The notes: generated by a model from the sequence alone, not told the origin. 64,000 nucleotides of DNA from Lumbricus terrestris (GCA_949752735.1 OX457038.1:22256655-22320654), one strand, 5' to 3'; positions 1 to 10,289 are shown, counted from the stretch's first letter. Translations and numbers: made by a program.

Positions 1-622
1 CTGTGTTTCTTATCCTATCTTTCCGTGTAACACCTTCAATCTTCCGCAGGCAAGTCATTTCAAAGACTCTCAGCCGCCGTTTCTGCTCTTCTCTCAGCGT
101 CCATGTTTCTGCGTTGTATAGCAACACGCTCTGCACCAGTGTTTCGTACATCTGCACTTTTGTTGCTCTCCCTATTTCCCTTGAACTCCACACCTTTCCC
201 ATTGCCTGCAGTATACCTCTTGCCAGCCCTATTCTTCTCACTACATCCTCCGTTGAGTCTTTTTGTGTACTCATACTTCCCCCCAGATACACGAAATTCT
301 CTGTTTGTCCCAGTTGGTGACCGTTTACCTCTATCTGAAATTTCATATTCCCTTTTCCAAGGTACTGGCATTCAGTTTTTTGCTCATTTATTCTCATACC
401 CATTTCCATGCTCTTCTCTGTGACCTTGTTTAATGCTTCTTGTAACCCCTCTGCTCGTTCTGCCATGAGGGCAATGTCATCTGCAAATCTCAGATCTTTT
501 ATCACCTCTCCTCCAATTACAGCTCCCTCTTCAGATCCATCCAGCGCCCTTGCCATAACTAGCTCCAGGAATATGCTAAACAGCAATGGTGACAGAACAC
601 ATCCTTGTAATACCCCAACTAG
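1..622 (-). mobile_element. LINE reverse transcriptase, 3' fragment (same family as 60.6-63.0 kb)
   Basis: On the minus strand one open frame runs from about 622 to the window edge. It shows reverse transcriptase motif B (GVLQGCVLSPLLF), motif C (RFADDIALMAE), then the C-terminal block FVYLGGSMSTQ, ARGILQAMGKVW, and YNAETWTLREEQKRR followed by FEMTCLRKIEGV. The part upstream of motif B is missing, so this is a 5'-truncated copy. It matches residue for residue in style with the LINE at 60.6-63.0 kb, but here the frame is unbroken and the FADD active site is kept. It lies in or beyond the 3' side of coq4 and points the same way. The clade is not settled; RTE-like or CR1-like are both possible. 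Confidence 0.85.
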
Positions 623-944
623 TAAAAATGAGTTAAAAATCTATGAAAAAATTGTCATTGTCAAATTATTCAAAAACTACTGACTTTAACATTATGCAAC
701 TTTTGCACATTTATGCATTCGACTTATATACGAGCCGTCAATTTGGACGCTATTTTTCCAAAAAAATATACTTTGACTTATACTTGAATCGACTTATAGT
801 CGAGTATATACGGTAGTTCATCTAAGAATTTCTCAAACATGCTTCAAAGCACAGTGTTATAAATGATGCAACAGACAGCAGTTACTTTAATGACAAATAC
901 ACGTTGCTATGGCTTCATTAAAGATAAGTAAACAGTTGACCTAC
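623..944. other. no gene seen (coq4 intron side)
   Basis: AT-rich sequence between the LINE fragment and the coq4 exon. The repeated words 'gacttata' and 'cgacttata' (about 720-800) hint at an old repeat. A coq4 splice donor sits at its right edge (positions 943-944 on the minus strand). Confidence 0.5.
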
Positions 945-1168
945 TTTGGTTTCAGTCTAAATGTTCCAAATATTCCGCCTGTCACACACATTGGTAGCCC
1001 AGTCTGAAGACCTTCAAAGACCTTAACAGCCACTTCACCAATCATTGTCGTTGGCATACCAAGAAGAGTGTGAATCAAATCATGGATTTCCCGATAGCGC
1101 TGCATGACATAGGAAAGGTCAGGGTCGTCAACAAACTGAACTGGAAGGCGTTCATCTGGCGATGCTTT
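945..1168 (-). CDS. coq4: coq4 exon: ubiquinone biosynthesis protein COQ4, metal-motif exon
   Basis: COQ4 is a mitochondrial matrix-side inner-membrane protein needed for coenzyme Q synthesis; it organises the CoQ enzyme complex and has been linked to C1 decarboxylation of the ring precursor. This 224-bp exon starts after a TTCTAG acceptor and ends at a GTAGGT donor. It reads [20 protein letters not shown], then [13 protein letters not shown], then [20 protein letters not shown]. The family motif HDxxHx11E, which holds a metal ion, is complete (HDLIH, then E 11 residues later). The exon enters in phase 0, as the exon at 17307-17409 ends, and leaves in phase 2. The C-terminal exon should lie left of the window. 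The reading frame has no damage. Confidence 0.95.
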
Positions 1169-1415
1169 CTAGAATTTATACAACAGCACTAATACAATAA
1201 ATAAGTCAACACTGCTTCATCAGCAAAACACAAGGGTGTTTGCTGGTTGACACTCTAGTACAGTGACAGAGGTAGCTTCAAAAGCACTCCTGAACTTCTT
1301 GGTTTATCAAGGACTGGTTTACCATTCATAAACCCATGTTTGATATTCAGTCATTCACTAGCCTAATCTAATCTATCTAATCCAATCTTGGAAATACTAT
1401 AGCTAAATCGTTCAA

Positions 1416-1543
1416 TCATTATTAGATCTATATTTTTTGGTACAGGAAAAAAAAAGTTAAAACTATAGCTCCCGTCAAACAAGGCTACTTCTCTATGCAT
1501 CGCCCCTTTGACTTTCCACTTCAAACTGCAATCTCTTATATTT
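1416..1543 (+). repeat. ~126-bp direct repeat, copy 1 (copy 2 at 3387-3512)
   Basis: From 'tcattattagatctat' to 'caatctcttatatt' this is nearly identical to 3387-3512. The differences seen are one extra A in the A-run and one g/t change. Such high identity at 2 kb spacing points to a recent duplication or a young repeat. It contains no gene. Confidence 0.9.
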
Positions 1544-1615
1544 AAGAACTCTTGCTCAGACTCATCTCCACCTTCCAACTCTCGACCTAAGCGACACCTG
1601 CCTTAACGTCTACTG

Positions 1616-1835
1616 CAAAATTCTGGAAACTGGATTCAGACCCTCTTTGGACAGCTCTTTGGTAGACCTGAGAGTGACTTTGGTCAGTTAATCTGACCCC
1701 ACTTGACTATAAAGTGACTTGAGGTCGACTTGAAGTTGACTTCTCAGCGTCAAAACGACTTGACCCGACTTGGCAGAAAAACAACCGACTTCCGACTTGA
1801 AGTCGACTTCTGACTTGGTAATAACCATTAGCCTA
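1616..1835. repeat. degenerate GACTTG-rich simple repeat
   Basis: The words gacttg, gactt and cgactt recur about a dozen times at irregular spacing. A similar block lies at 8690-8890, and the CR1-like LINE tail at 60611-60624 is a clean (TTGAC)n run. Confidence 0.6.
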
Positions 1836-2093
1836 GGTACATGTCCGGCTAATAACCCAAGAAGTCAAGCCAACATTTTCTGCAAGCACTAATTCTATTT
1901 AGACCTACCAATGAATAATGAGGCCTTAGCACTTAAGTGATGCATGAATTTTTTATTGTGTTATTAAGCACGTTTCAGGCTGTTTGCGTTTCAATTTGGA
2001 TAACTTTGTGATGCTTTGGGCCATCTAGTAGCCTAGCAAATTATTAGGCCTATGAATTTTAGCTTGCCCACTGTCTGTGATTAATCAGATTAC

Positions 2094-2097
<4 letters not shown>

Positions 2098-2141
<44 letters not shown>

Positions 2142-2150
2142 GTCGTGCCC

Positions 2151-2184
<34 letters not shown>

Positions 2185-2185
2185 T
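2098..2185. repeat. (ATT)n microsatellite at the 3' end of the RLE LINE copy
   Basis: Two near-perfect (ATT)n runs split by the short word 'gtcgtgcccattt'. They touch the 3' end of the minus-strand LINE at 2190-3176. Confidence 0.95.
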
Positions 2186-2189
2186 CGAT

Positions 2190-3176
2190 GTAGTTTTCAC
2201 ATATCAGTTACAGTTTTCTTAGGACAGCCGGACCATGGCCCCGGGCAATCCAGATAAGGTGCCCTGGTAGGCAACTGCGTTGAAACGTTGGATCGTAATT
2301 GATATATTCTGGAAAAGATATCCTGTTTCGCGCAAATCTCCAGAAATCCTCGACAGCCGGCGACCGATCTCGGACACAAAGGCGAGACCCTCGTTGTTGA
2401 TGGGGCCCATTGTTTCCACGGCTAACGGGACGAAAAGGTATGTCCTTTGGAGGTCCGAATATTTGGTAAGCTTCCTTGTAGCGGCTTTCTCCGCCGCTCT
2501 CCCGGCTTCGGACGCGTTTTCGAGAACGTACGAGGCGGCTACCGTGTCCACCACGGTCGCGTCCCAAATTAACGCTCGCCCGTTACTCCAGGGGATTAGA
2601 GTCTGGCCGTCCGGTCTTTTTCCGTCCGACCTGGCGAGGCCCGACGGCTCCTTGATTGCCGGAGCTCCGGCTCTATTAAGACTTCGGTAGACAAGGTCGT
2701 TGATGGTGCTGTGTCTTGCCTGTCTACCGAATCCAAGCGAGCAAGAGAGACCATGGGAGCCCCTTGCTGAAACTGCGGCGCCACATACACACGTGTGCGG
2801 CTCACATATGGCCGCACCCAGACGGAGGCCTACAGCAACTCTCACAGCCTCGTCGCTCAGTCTGAGGTCGAAAGCGGTCAGTGGAAGGGCGTGTAGCCAA
2901 TCAGAGGCGTGTGGAGCCATTGAGGCCTTTAGTCGTGCCCGATCGTATGGGTCTTGTAGTCTTGACTCGATGGATAGGACCGTCTTAAGCAACAGCGGCT
3001 TGTCCAGCAATGACTGCTTGTGACCTGGAAACTCAGTTGGATCTCCAGTCTCGGTAATCCGCATCCATTCGGACTGCGCGGAATCGGATGATTCATCATC
3101 AATGTTCCAGGCCGCTCCCAAGATGAGAGACTGGATGGAGAGGGTGCCAGCGGCAGAAGCCAAAAAGGCTAATATT
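2190..3176 (-). pseudogene. 5'-truncated RLE-type LINE, C-terminal endonuclease part
   Basis: The minus-strand frame runs from about 3173 to a stop at 2219. It aligns with the last third of the intact LINE ORF at 3661-6633, starting at the same word FLASAAGT. It shows DEAVRVAVGLRLG, a Cys-Cys-His-Cys knuckle (CVCG..GSHGLSC), RH, and KRPDG..WD. In R2/R4/NeSL-type LINEs this order (zinc knuckle, then K/RPD, then D) marks a restriction-like endonuclease that nicks the target. The two copies are clearly diverged, so they are different subfamilies or old. Its truncated 5' end abuts (ATT)n directly, and (ATT)n also follows its 3' end. Confidence 0.85.
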
Positions 3177-3219
3177 ATATTATTACTAATATTATTATTA
3201 TTATTATTATTACTATTAC

Positions 3220-3250
<31 letters not shown>

Positions 3251-3265
3251 ATATAGCATTGTTAC
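3177..3265. repeat. (ATT)n microsatellite at the truncated 5' junction
   Basis: An imperfect (ATT)n run starts directly where the LINE homology stops. With the run at 2098-2185 it brackets the copy. Confidence 0.9.
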
Positions 3266-3284
3266 AAAGGCAATGTGGAAGAGA

Positions 3285-3544
3285 AGCAGATGGCGTTCCC
3301 CCGCTGTACTGCCACCGAGATTCTTTGAAGAAGGTAGCTTGTCTCGAGTCTGTCCTGAGTCGCCTCGGTCAACCTTAATTGTTATGTCATTATTAGATCT
3401 ATATTTTTTGGTACAGGAAAAAAAAGGTAAAACTATAGCTCCCGTCAAACAAGGCTACTTCTCTATGCATCGCCCCTTTGACTTTCCACTTCAAACTGCA
3501 ATCTCTTATATTATATTATCTCTTATGGGGGAACGCCATCTGCT
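3285..3544. repeat. 260-bp inverted-repeat unit containing the 126-bp repeat
   Basis: The arm AAGCAGATGGCGTTCCCCC at about 3285-3303 is repeated in inverse at about 3526-3544. Between them lies copy 2 of the 126-bp repeat (3387-3512). It looks like a small MITE set between (ATT)n runs, but I could not fix a target-site duplication because both flanks are simple sequence. Confidence 0.6.
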
Positions 3545-3581
3545 TGTTATGATATTATTATTATTATTATTATTATTATAC

Positions 3582-3613
<32 letters not shown>

Positions 3614-3660
3614 TAATTATTATTATTATTATTACTATTATTATTATATTATTATTATTC
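3541..3660. repeat. (ATT)n microsatellite at the 3' end of the intact LINE
   Basis: An imperfect (ATT)n run of about 110 bp ends next to the LINE stop codon at 3661. It may be the 3' tail of the element or its target. Confidence 0.9.
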
Positions 3661-6633
3661 TTATTCGACAAAATCTGGTTGGACAAAAGAACCGCGGAAG
3701 GCCACGGAATTAAAGCGCTGGATGGTGACTGATAAGCGCTGGAAGAGATAACAAGTTTCTCTAGAGTCTCCGGAAAGTTGGGAAAGACGTCTTCCTAGAT
3801 CTTTAATAAAATCAAGGCCGTCTTCGTTGATGGGACCCAGGGTCTCGAAGGCCAGCGGCACAAATAAGTGGGTTTTGGACAGTTCACTGTACTTCAAATT
3901 CTTTCTGGTGGCTGCCATCTCAGCCGCCGCTCCAGCTGCAACCGACGTTGAATTAAGGTAGGAGGGAGCCACGGTGTCCGTCACTGTCACATCCCAAACA
4001 AGACTGCGACCACCACGCCATGGAATAAGAGTCATCCCATCGGGACGCTTTCCGTCCGTCCTCAACAAACCGGTGGGCTCTTTGGTGTTGGGAACGCCTG
4101 CACGAGTCAGGCTGCGGCTGAACAGGTCGTTCAGAACGGCGTGTCTGGCAATCCTTCCAGGACCGAGACCACATGAAAGACCATGCGAGCCATCTGCTGT
4201 AACCACTGCTCCACAGGGACATGCATGTGGCTCGCATATACCCGCACCAAGACGGAGGCTTACTGCAATTCTTACAGCCTCATCGTCCAGCCTCAAACCA
4301 CATGACGATATTGGAAGTGCAAACAGCCAGTCGCCACTGTGAGGCGCAGCAACTGCTTTAAGGCGAGCTTGGTGGTAAGCGTCAGTGTGGGTGGTGTCCA
4401 GTGACTCTACCACCTTGATGACAAGCGGTCTGTCCCAGTGTGACTGTTTGTGGGCTACACTCTCGTCTGGTGGTGTGATGTGGCTCTCGTCGCACCAACG
4501 TCGCGTCATCTCTTCCACACATAAGTCGATGACAGTGTTATTGAATCCAAGCATGGAGGATTGGAGGTCGCGGGTGCCTGCAGCAGAAGCCAAAAAGGCA
4601 GGGAGTGCAAGCGAAGCTACCCGACGAATTCCCAGTCCACCCATCTTCACGGGCAAAGAAGCCTGTAGCCATTGATCATTCGATAAGGCGATGTTGAAGA
4701 CTGTGCTTAAACCATATCGAAGAATACTGTCGAATCTGTCCAACAAAACGTGACCTGTACACGGGCTGCACCTTAATGTATACACCAGTCTCTGAGAGCT
4801 GAGTGAGAATCTGAGGAGGGTCAGAGCATCATGTTTGGAAATGGACTCTAGTCTACTTATTGCCAACTCCAACTCCGTGCATCTGTCCTCCAGACATTTC
4901 GTCAATGCTTCACTTGTGGACAATGGTGCACCTAGCAAACAGACTCTCTCTGGTGTCGTGACGGTGAAATTATGGAAGACACTGTCGGAGTACTGCAAGT
5001 CATTGTGGTAGACGAATTCACACTTTTCTTGATTGAGTTGCAGTCCAAGTTGCTCGCATCGCTGCTTCAGTAGTTTCACGTCTTCCGCCACAATGGCTGC
5101 CTCTCCTCCTAGAGATACATCGTCCATGTATCCCAGAACCAGCGGTGATGACAAATCCTGCAGAATCGGCTGTAGCGGAAGGCAAAAGAGCAAAGGATCG
5201 AGCGGGTCTCCTTGTTGGGGTCCGACTTGTGATAAGATGGTATACTGACCGAACAGAAGCTGTGAAGGTTCTGCGTATGCCAGGTGACAGAATGGAGCCA
5301 GTTCCGGAAGGACATCATCAATCGAAGAGAGCATCCTGTCTCTGAAGAGGCTATTGAAGGCATTCTTAAAGTCCAGCTTTACCAAGATGGACCCTATTGG
5401 CATTGCTTCCAGGAAGCGTCTCGCTGAATGAACCGCCGCCTCTGCTCCACCCGGAACACCAACACCCACTTGCCTCGGTGCGAGATAGTCAGTTGCCGTT
5501 GAGACCGCGTAGGTATTTGCACATTTGGATGCGAGCCTGCGCCAGCAATAGCCTATTACAATCGGGCGCAGACCTCCAGATGCTTTTCGTAGAGCAATGA
5601 GAGTTCCTCCAAAGAGTAAGGGTCTAATGAGTTCAGGGCATTCGCCTCTCAGAAGAAGGTTGACCAGACCAGTTATAGCGGAAATCAGCTCTGAACCAAC
5701 TTCAGTGCAATTCACCAGGTCCGAAAGATGCTGGGGTCGAAGACCGTCTGGTCCGCCCGAAGAACCCTGCGGGAAAGAGCGGATCCGGCCAAGCACCTCA
5801 TCTTCTGTTGTCTGAAAGGGCGCCACTGTGTTTTTTGCCGTGATGCGAGGTCGGTCGATTGGAGGCGAAGGGTGTTTTGAGCGTAGCTCCGTCAGGGTGT
5901 CAAGGTCAGCCGAAACGGGTCTGTCGTTAGAGCACAGAATTCTGATTGCCGCTCTGATGTTGCCATCCTCTAGTTTGGATGCAACAGCTGAAGCAACCGA
6001 CTGGCCGACATCTGCTTTATATTTTCCACCATGGCTGTCATTGATCGGGAGCTCAGCGAAGATTTCATCCCTCTTAAGCTTCCAGGATGTCTGGAAGTCA
6101 TCTACCCTTTTCTTGATGGTTGATGACAGATTGTGGCGGCGGCCCCCTCTTCGTGGTTGATCTAAGATCGCAGCCCCAAAAGTGAGTAGCATCTGCCATG
6201 TGGACGGGTTTCCGGCGTCCCTCAAGACTTTGTTGATGATGGTAGTGAGAAGACGACCGGTTTGTAGTCTAGCTGCTTTCGGGATGCGTTTCAGCAATCT
6301 GTTTGGCAGTGTAGGGTGTGAGATTCTGGCCTCAAGGGCGTCGCTGTTTATCGACAGTCGCTCCTCCGTTCTGGTATCCGGCGGCGTCGACTCCACCTCA
6401 TCCGTCTGGCGGAGATCTGTCTCTTGATTGTCACCCTGGCAGCAGCTCGCTCCGAGAGGAAGTCTATGCGACCCTGGACACGGTAGATTTCGAGGGCCGT
6501 GCAGATGAACCTTCCCGTCTTTGTTGTGTAGCTGCCTAAGCGATCTGCATACACAGCAGACGCCTTTAGCTTTTTGTGACGTACGTACGGGCGACGTCAT
6601 GTAATCCGTCGTGAGACGACGATGCGTTGTCAT
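3661..6633 (-). CDS. intact RLE-type (R2/R4/NeSL-group) LINE polyprotein, 990 aa
   Basis: A single unbroken frame encodes a retrotransposon protein that reverse transcribes its own RNA at a nicked target. Near the N-terminus is a possible zinc finger (CCVC...H..H...C, about residues 26-53). The RT domain has SGGPDGLRPQHL, motif A VKLDFKNAFNSL, motif B GPQQGDPLDPLLF, motif C GYMDDVSLGG and motif D LQLNQEKCEF. The C-terminus has CPCG..GSHGLSC, then KRPDG and LVWD, the restriction-like endonuclease signature. There is no N-terminal APE endonuclease. YMDD instead of the common F/YADD is unusual for a LINE. Both ends lie in (ATT)n. Dong of the R4 clade inserts into TAA repeats, which fits, but the clade needs a tree. 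The start is the first Met in frame. Confidence 0.9.
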   Translation of the reverse strand: MTTHRRLTTDYMTSPVRTSQKAKGVCCVCRSLRQLHNKDGKVHLHGPRNLPCPGSHRLPLGASCCQGDNQETDLRQTDEVESTPPDTRTEERLSINSDALEARISHPTLPNRLLKRIPKAARLQTGRLLTTIINKVLRDAGNPSTWQMLLTFGAAILDQPRRGGRRHNLSSTIKKRVDDFQTSWKLKRDEIFAELPINDSHGGKYKADVGQSVASAVASKLEDGNIRAAIRILCSNDRPVSADLDTLTELRSKHPSPPIDRPRITAKNTVAPFQTTEDEVLGRIRSFPQGSSGGPDGLRPQHLSDLVNCTEVGSELISAITGLVNLLLRGECPELIRPLLFGGTLIALRKASGGLRPIVIGYCWRRLASKCANTYAVSTATDYLAPRQVGVGVPGGAEAAVHSARRFLEAMPIGSILVKLDFKNAFNSLFRDRMLSSIDDVLPELAPFCHLAYAEPSQLLFGQYTILSQVGPQQGDPLDPLLFCLPLQPILQDLSSPLVLGYMDDVSLGGEAAIVAEDVKLLKQRCEQLGLQLNQEKCEFVYHNDLQYSDSVFHNFTVTTPERVCLLGAPLSTSEALTKCLEDRCTELELAISRLESISKHDALTLLRFSLSSQRLVYTLRCSPCTGHVLLDRFDSILRYGLSTVFNIALSNDQWLQASLPVKMGGLGIRRVASLALPAFLASAAGTRDLQSSMLGFNNTVIDLCVEEMTRRWCDESHITPPDESVAHKQSHWDRPLVIKVVESLDTTHTDAYHQARLKAVAAPHSGDWLFALPISSCGLRLDDEAVRIAVSLRLGAGICEPHACPCGAVVTADGSHGLSCGLGPGRIARHAVLNDLFSRSLTRAGVPNTKEPTGLLRTDGKRPDGMTLIPWRGGRSLVWDVTVTDTVAPSYLNSTSVAAGAAAEMAATRKNLKYSELSKTHLFVPLAFETLGPINEDGLDFIKDLGRRLSQLSGDSRETCYLFQRLSVTIQRFNSVAFRGSFVQPDFVE

Positions 6634-7030
6634 AGTAACGTTAACGTCATAGCTTGCCGTTTAAACGAGTTAGTTGAATTTGAATGGCTCAATGAAAGTT
6701 AAGAAGAAACCAAACTAGTGACCAACCATATTGAACAGAATCCAGGTCGCTTCGCCAAGCGTGACTTGATCTTAGCGAAACGGGTAATACTAAATGAAAA
6801 CTTCGAATCACGAGACGTTGAACTTTCAGATGGTGATAAAATCCAGCGCAAAAAAATTAATCGTTTCGTAAATATTGATTAAATAGCAAGAGGACTAAAA
6901 ATGTCAGCCCACACTGTCCGCTGGTGACGTCATTATTATTATTATTATCATTATTATTATTGTCATCACACTGCAGCAAAAGATAAGATTATTATTATTA
7001 TTATTATTATTAATATATTAATAATAATAT
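6634..7030 (-). other. likely 5' UTR of the RLE LINE, then (ATT)n
   Basis: About 300 bp without coding lies between the LINE start codon and new (ATT)n runs at 6930-6962 and 6990-7012. The element 5' end is most likely near 6930. No promoter motif was recognised. Confidence 0.5.
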
Positions 7031-7499
7031 TAAATAAATTTGTAAAACGAGCAAGGTTTGAGATAGAATGGGGAACCGCGGACTGGTTGCACTGAATGGC
7101 GTGCTATGATAGGCCTCATTAATTTTGTAATTCTGTTTTCATAATTATTCGGCAGCTAACATCATTCCGCAACTCAGCAAATGGCATTGCAAGCACATCA
7201 TCCGGCATTAGCATCGGACTACTCACTGACAGTAAAGTCTTTCATTGCCTAATTGGCCCGTATAGCCTACAATAGGTTTTCCGTCTGCAGACAACTGCAG
7301 ATGCAGCGTACCAAAGTAGCGCCAAACTATTGATTTATTTATTTTATTATAGACCTTACAAGTAGATCCAGCTTTCTTGCGCGGAATTCACTGACCACTA
7401 GAAGTTCACTGATTTACTTGACAAGCACACGTGCTAATATTTTAGTAACATTAAATTTTTTTTCACCATTTTAATTAAGCGCATGCCTGAGTGTGATTT
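7031..7499. other. no feature seen
   Basis: AT-rich intron sequence with no coding or repeat signal that I can name. Confidence 0.5.
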
Positions 7500-8480
7500 T
7501 TAGCATTACCTGGTTACCTGGTGCCGTCAGCTCCTGGAGCTCTGGCGACAGTCATGATGTATCCTCTCCATTGTCTCCTCTCTCTTGTCGCCTTTCTTAA
7601 CTCCTCCAGGCTCATGCCAGACTTTTCCTGTATTTCATCCAACCATCTCTTCCTCGGTCTTCCACGTCTTCTCCTTCCCTCAACGCATGCCGTCATCAGC
7701 TCCTTTTCCAAACCGTTGATCTCATCACGTGGCCGAAGTAGCTCAATTTCCTCCAAGTTGCTGTTTGCTGCAGTGTCTCCTCCCTCTTTATTCCGAGATC
7801 CTCACGCACCGACTCGTTAGTTCTCTTTTCCGTCGATGAAATCTTTAGCATCTTTCTCCAAATCCACATCTCGCACGCGTTGATTTTCCCTTCCATATCT
7901 CGTGTCTTCGTCCATGTCTCGCATCCATAAAGGACCACTGGAAAGATCAATGCTCTTACCAGTCTTTTCTTTGTTTCCCTGCTCGCATATTTATCCTTCC
8001 AAATCCTTCCCCGACCGTTCATTGCCGTTTTCCACATTGCTACCCTTCGCCTTATTTCCATATCACTTCTTCCCTCCTTCTCTATCATAGATCCCAGGAA
8101 TCTACCTCAAAGTTTTCCCATGTTGCAGTTGTCATAACCTTTGTTTTCTTTACGTTGAAGTATAGTCCCGCCTTTTCGCTTTCCTTCCTGACTCTTCTTA
8201 TTAATTCGGCCAGGTCGTCCTTCCTCCCAGCTAATAATGTCGTATTGTCGGCGTATCTCAGATTATTCAGTATTTTCCCCGCTATCCTTACCCCCTCTGT
8301 TGCCTCTTCCAATCCAGCCCTCCTCATAATTCTCTCGGCATACAGATTGAACAGGAAATGGGACAAAATGCATCCCTGCCTCATTCCTTTCCTTATTTAA
8401 AATGTCCCTGTGTCTCCATAATTATTCAGCTCTTATCACCGCCTCTTGATCCACATAAAGGCCTTTCAGTAGCTTTACCA
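7500..8480 (-). pseudogene. RTE/BovB-like LINE, 3' half of RT, decayed
   Basis: The minus strand reads GLYVDQEAVIRAE, then MRQGCILS..LFNLYAERIM (motif B), then NNLRYADNTTLLAG (motif C region), then ALIFPVVLYGCETWTKT, LSYFGHVMR, and RRRRGRPRKRWLDEI at the C-terminus. This order is typical of RTE-clade elements of BovB type. It is dead: an in-frame stop lies near 8400, a short deletion plus frameshift near 8088 joins FEVD to SWDL, another shift follows VMRS, and the second catalytic Asp of YADD has become Asn. It lies in coq4 intron sequence, in the same orientation as the gene. Confidence 0.85.
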
Positions 8481-9033
8481 GATGCTTTACCAGATGCTAT
8501 GTTTTAGCATAGAATAACAAATTACGGTATATGAATAGATCGGCAGACGGCAGTCTGCACGATAGCCTACCGGTAAAATAATCGGTAAGTCTCTGTTTAG
8601 CAAAGGCCTCATTCATTCTCGTAAACACATTTATGTAGGCTACAAAAGCTGGGTAAATGTTGTCATGATCATTGGCTTTAAGTGACAAATTTAACCATGT
8701 TTTTGTCTCAAGTCGGTTTAAGTCGACTTGTGGTAAAAACAACTTCAAGTGACTTCCCTCTACAAAATTCGACTTGAGGTCAGTTGCGGTGAGCAGAAAC
8801 GACCCGACCCGACTTGACTTGGGATGACCAAGTCGACTGGGGTCAACTTATTGGGGTCGACTCCCAGGTCTACTCTTTGGACAACCTCAGACTTGACATA
8901 GCACTAGTGAATAAGCTGGTACTTTTTGCTGGCTCTCAAGCAGCACTTCAAAAGTTTGGAGAATACGATAACGATTTGGAGAATACGATAACGACTGGGC
9001 ATCGTGTGATGTAACTGACCGTTTTGACTGGCT
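8481..9033. repeat. no gene; second GACTTG-rich block at about 8690-8890
   Basis: The part at 8690-8890 repeats gacttg, gtcgact and aagtcg words and matches the block at 1616-1835 in style, including 'ctctttggaca' near one end of each. The rest holds nothing I can name. Confidence 0.5.
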
Positions 9034-9042
9034 GCTTTTAAT

Positions 9043-9832
9043 GGGGAACGGACATTAGCCCCCCTGGACATTATCCCCCCCGGACATTATCCCCCCGGAC
9101 ATTATCCCCCCGGACATTAGCCCCCCAGGGTAGGACATTATCCCCCCCAGTACCATTACCTAAAAGTGATGCACAAAATGTAATTAATGGGCCTATTTTA
9201 TATGAATATCTATACATTACACATTAGTTCAACATCCTGTAGGAATATGCTAAGTTAATTGAAGGTTTAATATGTATATTATAAGACATTTTAAAGGTCT
9301 GAAACGACGCTAAGTCTACGAAGCTCATACGTAAATGTCGTTCATAAACCTTCGTTGTAGCCCTAACTGACACTAACAAGTAGGCATACTTACTGTATAC
9401 GATTCCCATTCGTTCATTTCTCTAATGTATTGAATCTAATTTTGAATTGAAATGACACTAATAAGTCTAGGAAGCTGAGACATAGCCTAACTGACGTTAA
9501 CAAATCTTTGTTGTGAGACACTAAACAAATAGATTGTATAGGCTCTAAGCCCTACATAGGATTCCCATTCGTTCATTTCAAATCTAAGTCTTGGCCTAGG
9601 CCTATTGATACAATTAGGACCTAAATGACGCTAAGTACTTTCGTTTGCATGTGAATGCAAGTGACAAGTCTTATCGGTTACGGCATTATTCTACGATTTG
9701 CACATAGGGGGGACTTTGTCCGGGGGAGCTAATGTCCTACGCAAAATCGGGGGGGAATATGTCCGGGGGCTAATGTCCGAGGGGGACTATGTCCGGGGGG
9801 ATAATGTCCAGGGGGGCTAATGTCCTACAACC
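9043..9832. mobile_element. E1: DNA transposon with minisatellite termini, 9-bp TSD
   Basis: A 790-bp element flanked by the exact 9-bp duplication GCTTTTAAT (9034-9042 and 9833-9841). The tips are GGGGAACGGACATTAG and, inverted, GGTTGTAGGACATTAG. Behind each tip lies an array of about six units of GGACATTATCCCCCC, at 9049-9152 on the left and inverted at 9707-9825 on the right. The 550 bp between the arrays shows no coding. A 9-bp target duplication is typical of Mutator-like elements, so this is probably a non-autonomous one. E2 and E3 share the design. Confidence 0.85.
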
Positions 9833-9841
9833 GCTTTTAAT

Positions 9842-10289
9842 ATACCAAGACAGCATTTACCGGGTAGCTTAAAGTTATACATAGAATACCAAAGTAATTA
9901 TTATTCATGAATTATATTATCCAAGAAACAACATCAAGCAATAAAATGGCAAGACCCGGCAATGAAATGGCAAAACCCATCTACTATTTGCCACAGTGCA
10001 AATTTTGGCTGTACTACCATTGCTACTATCCAGTTGGTGAAAGGTTAGGGAACTAGATAATGACAATCATCTAGTTCTCTATAATGTTGGAGATATGACT
10101 TGCTATGAAAATCTACATAATCTGTATAACTAAAAAGTATAATGCAGATGTATAATATTATATATAAAGATTTAGAGGTAAACATGCATCTCACATAAAG
10201 TTGAACTAGCAATTCACTGGAAAAGATGAGTGGCAAGCAGAAAGGTAGGCCCTCCGGAAATTTGTGATCTTGCACTACGCAATTTTCAG
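9842..10289. other. no feature seen
   Basis: AT-rich sequence without coding or recognised repeats. Confidence 0.5.

Larger units (their letters stand above)
1169..2097. other. coq4 intron sequence without a gene
   Basis: Intron sequence. It holds the 128-bp repeat at 1416-1543 and the GACTTG-rich block at 1616-1835, listed separately. Otherwise nothing codes. Confidence 0.6.
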
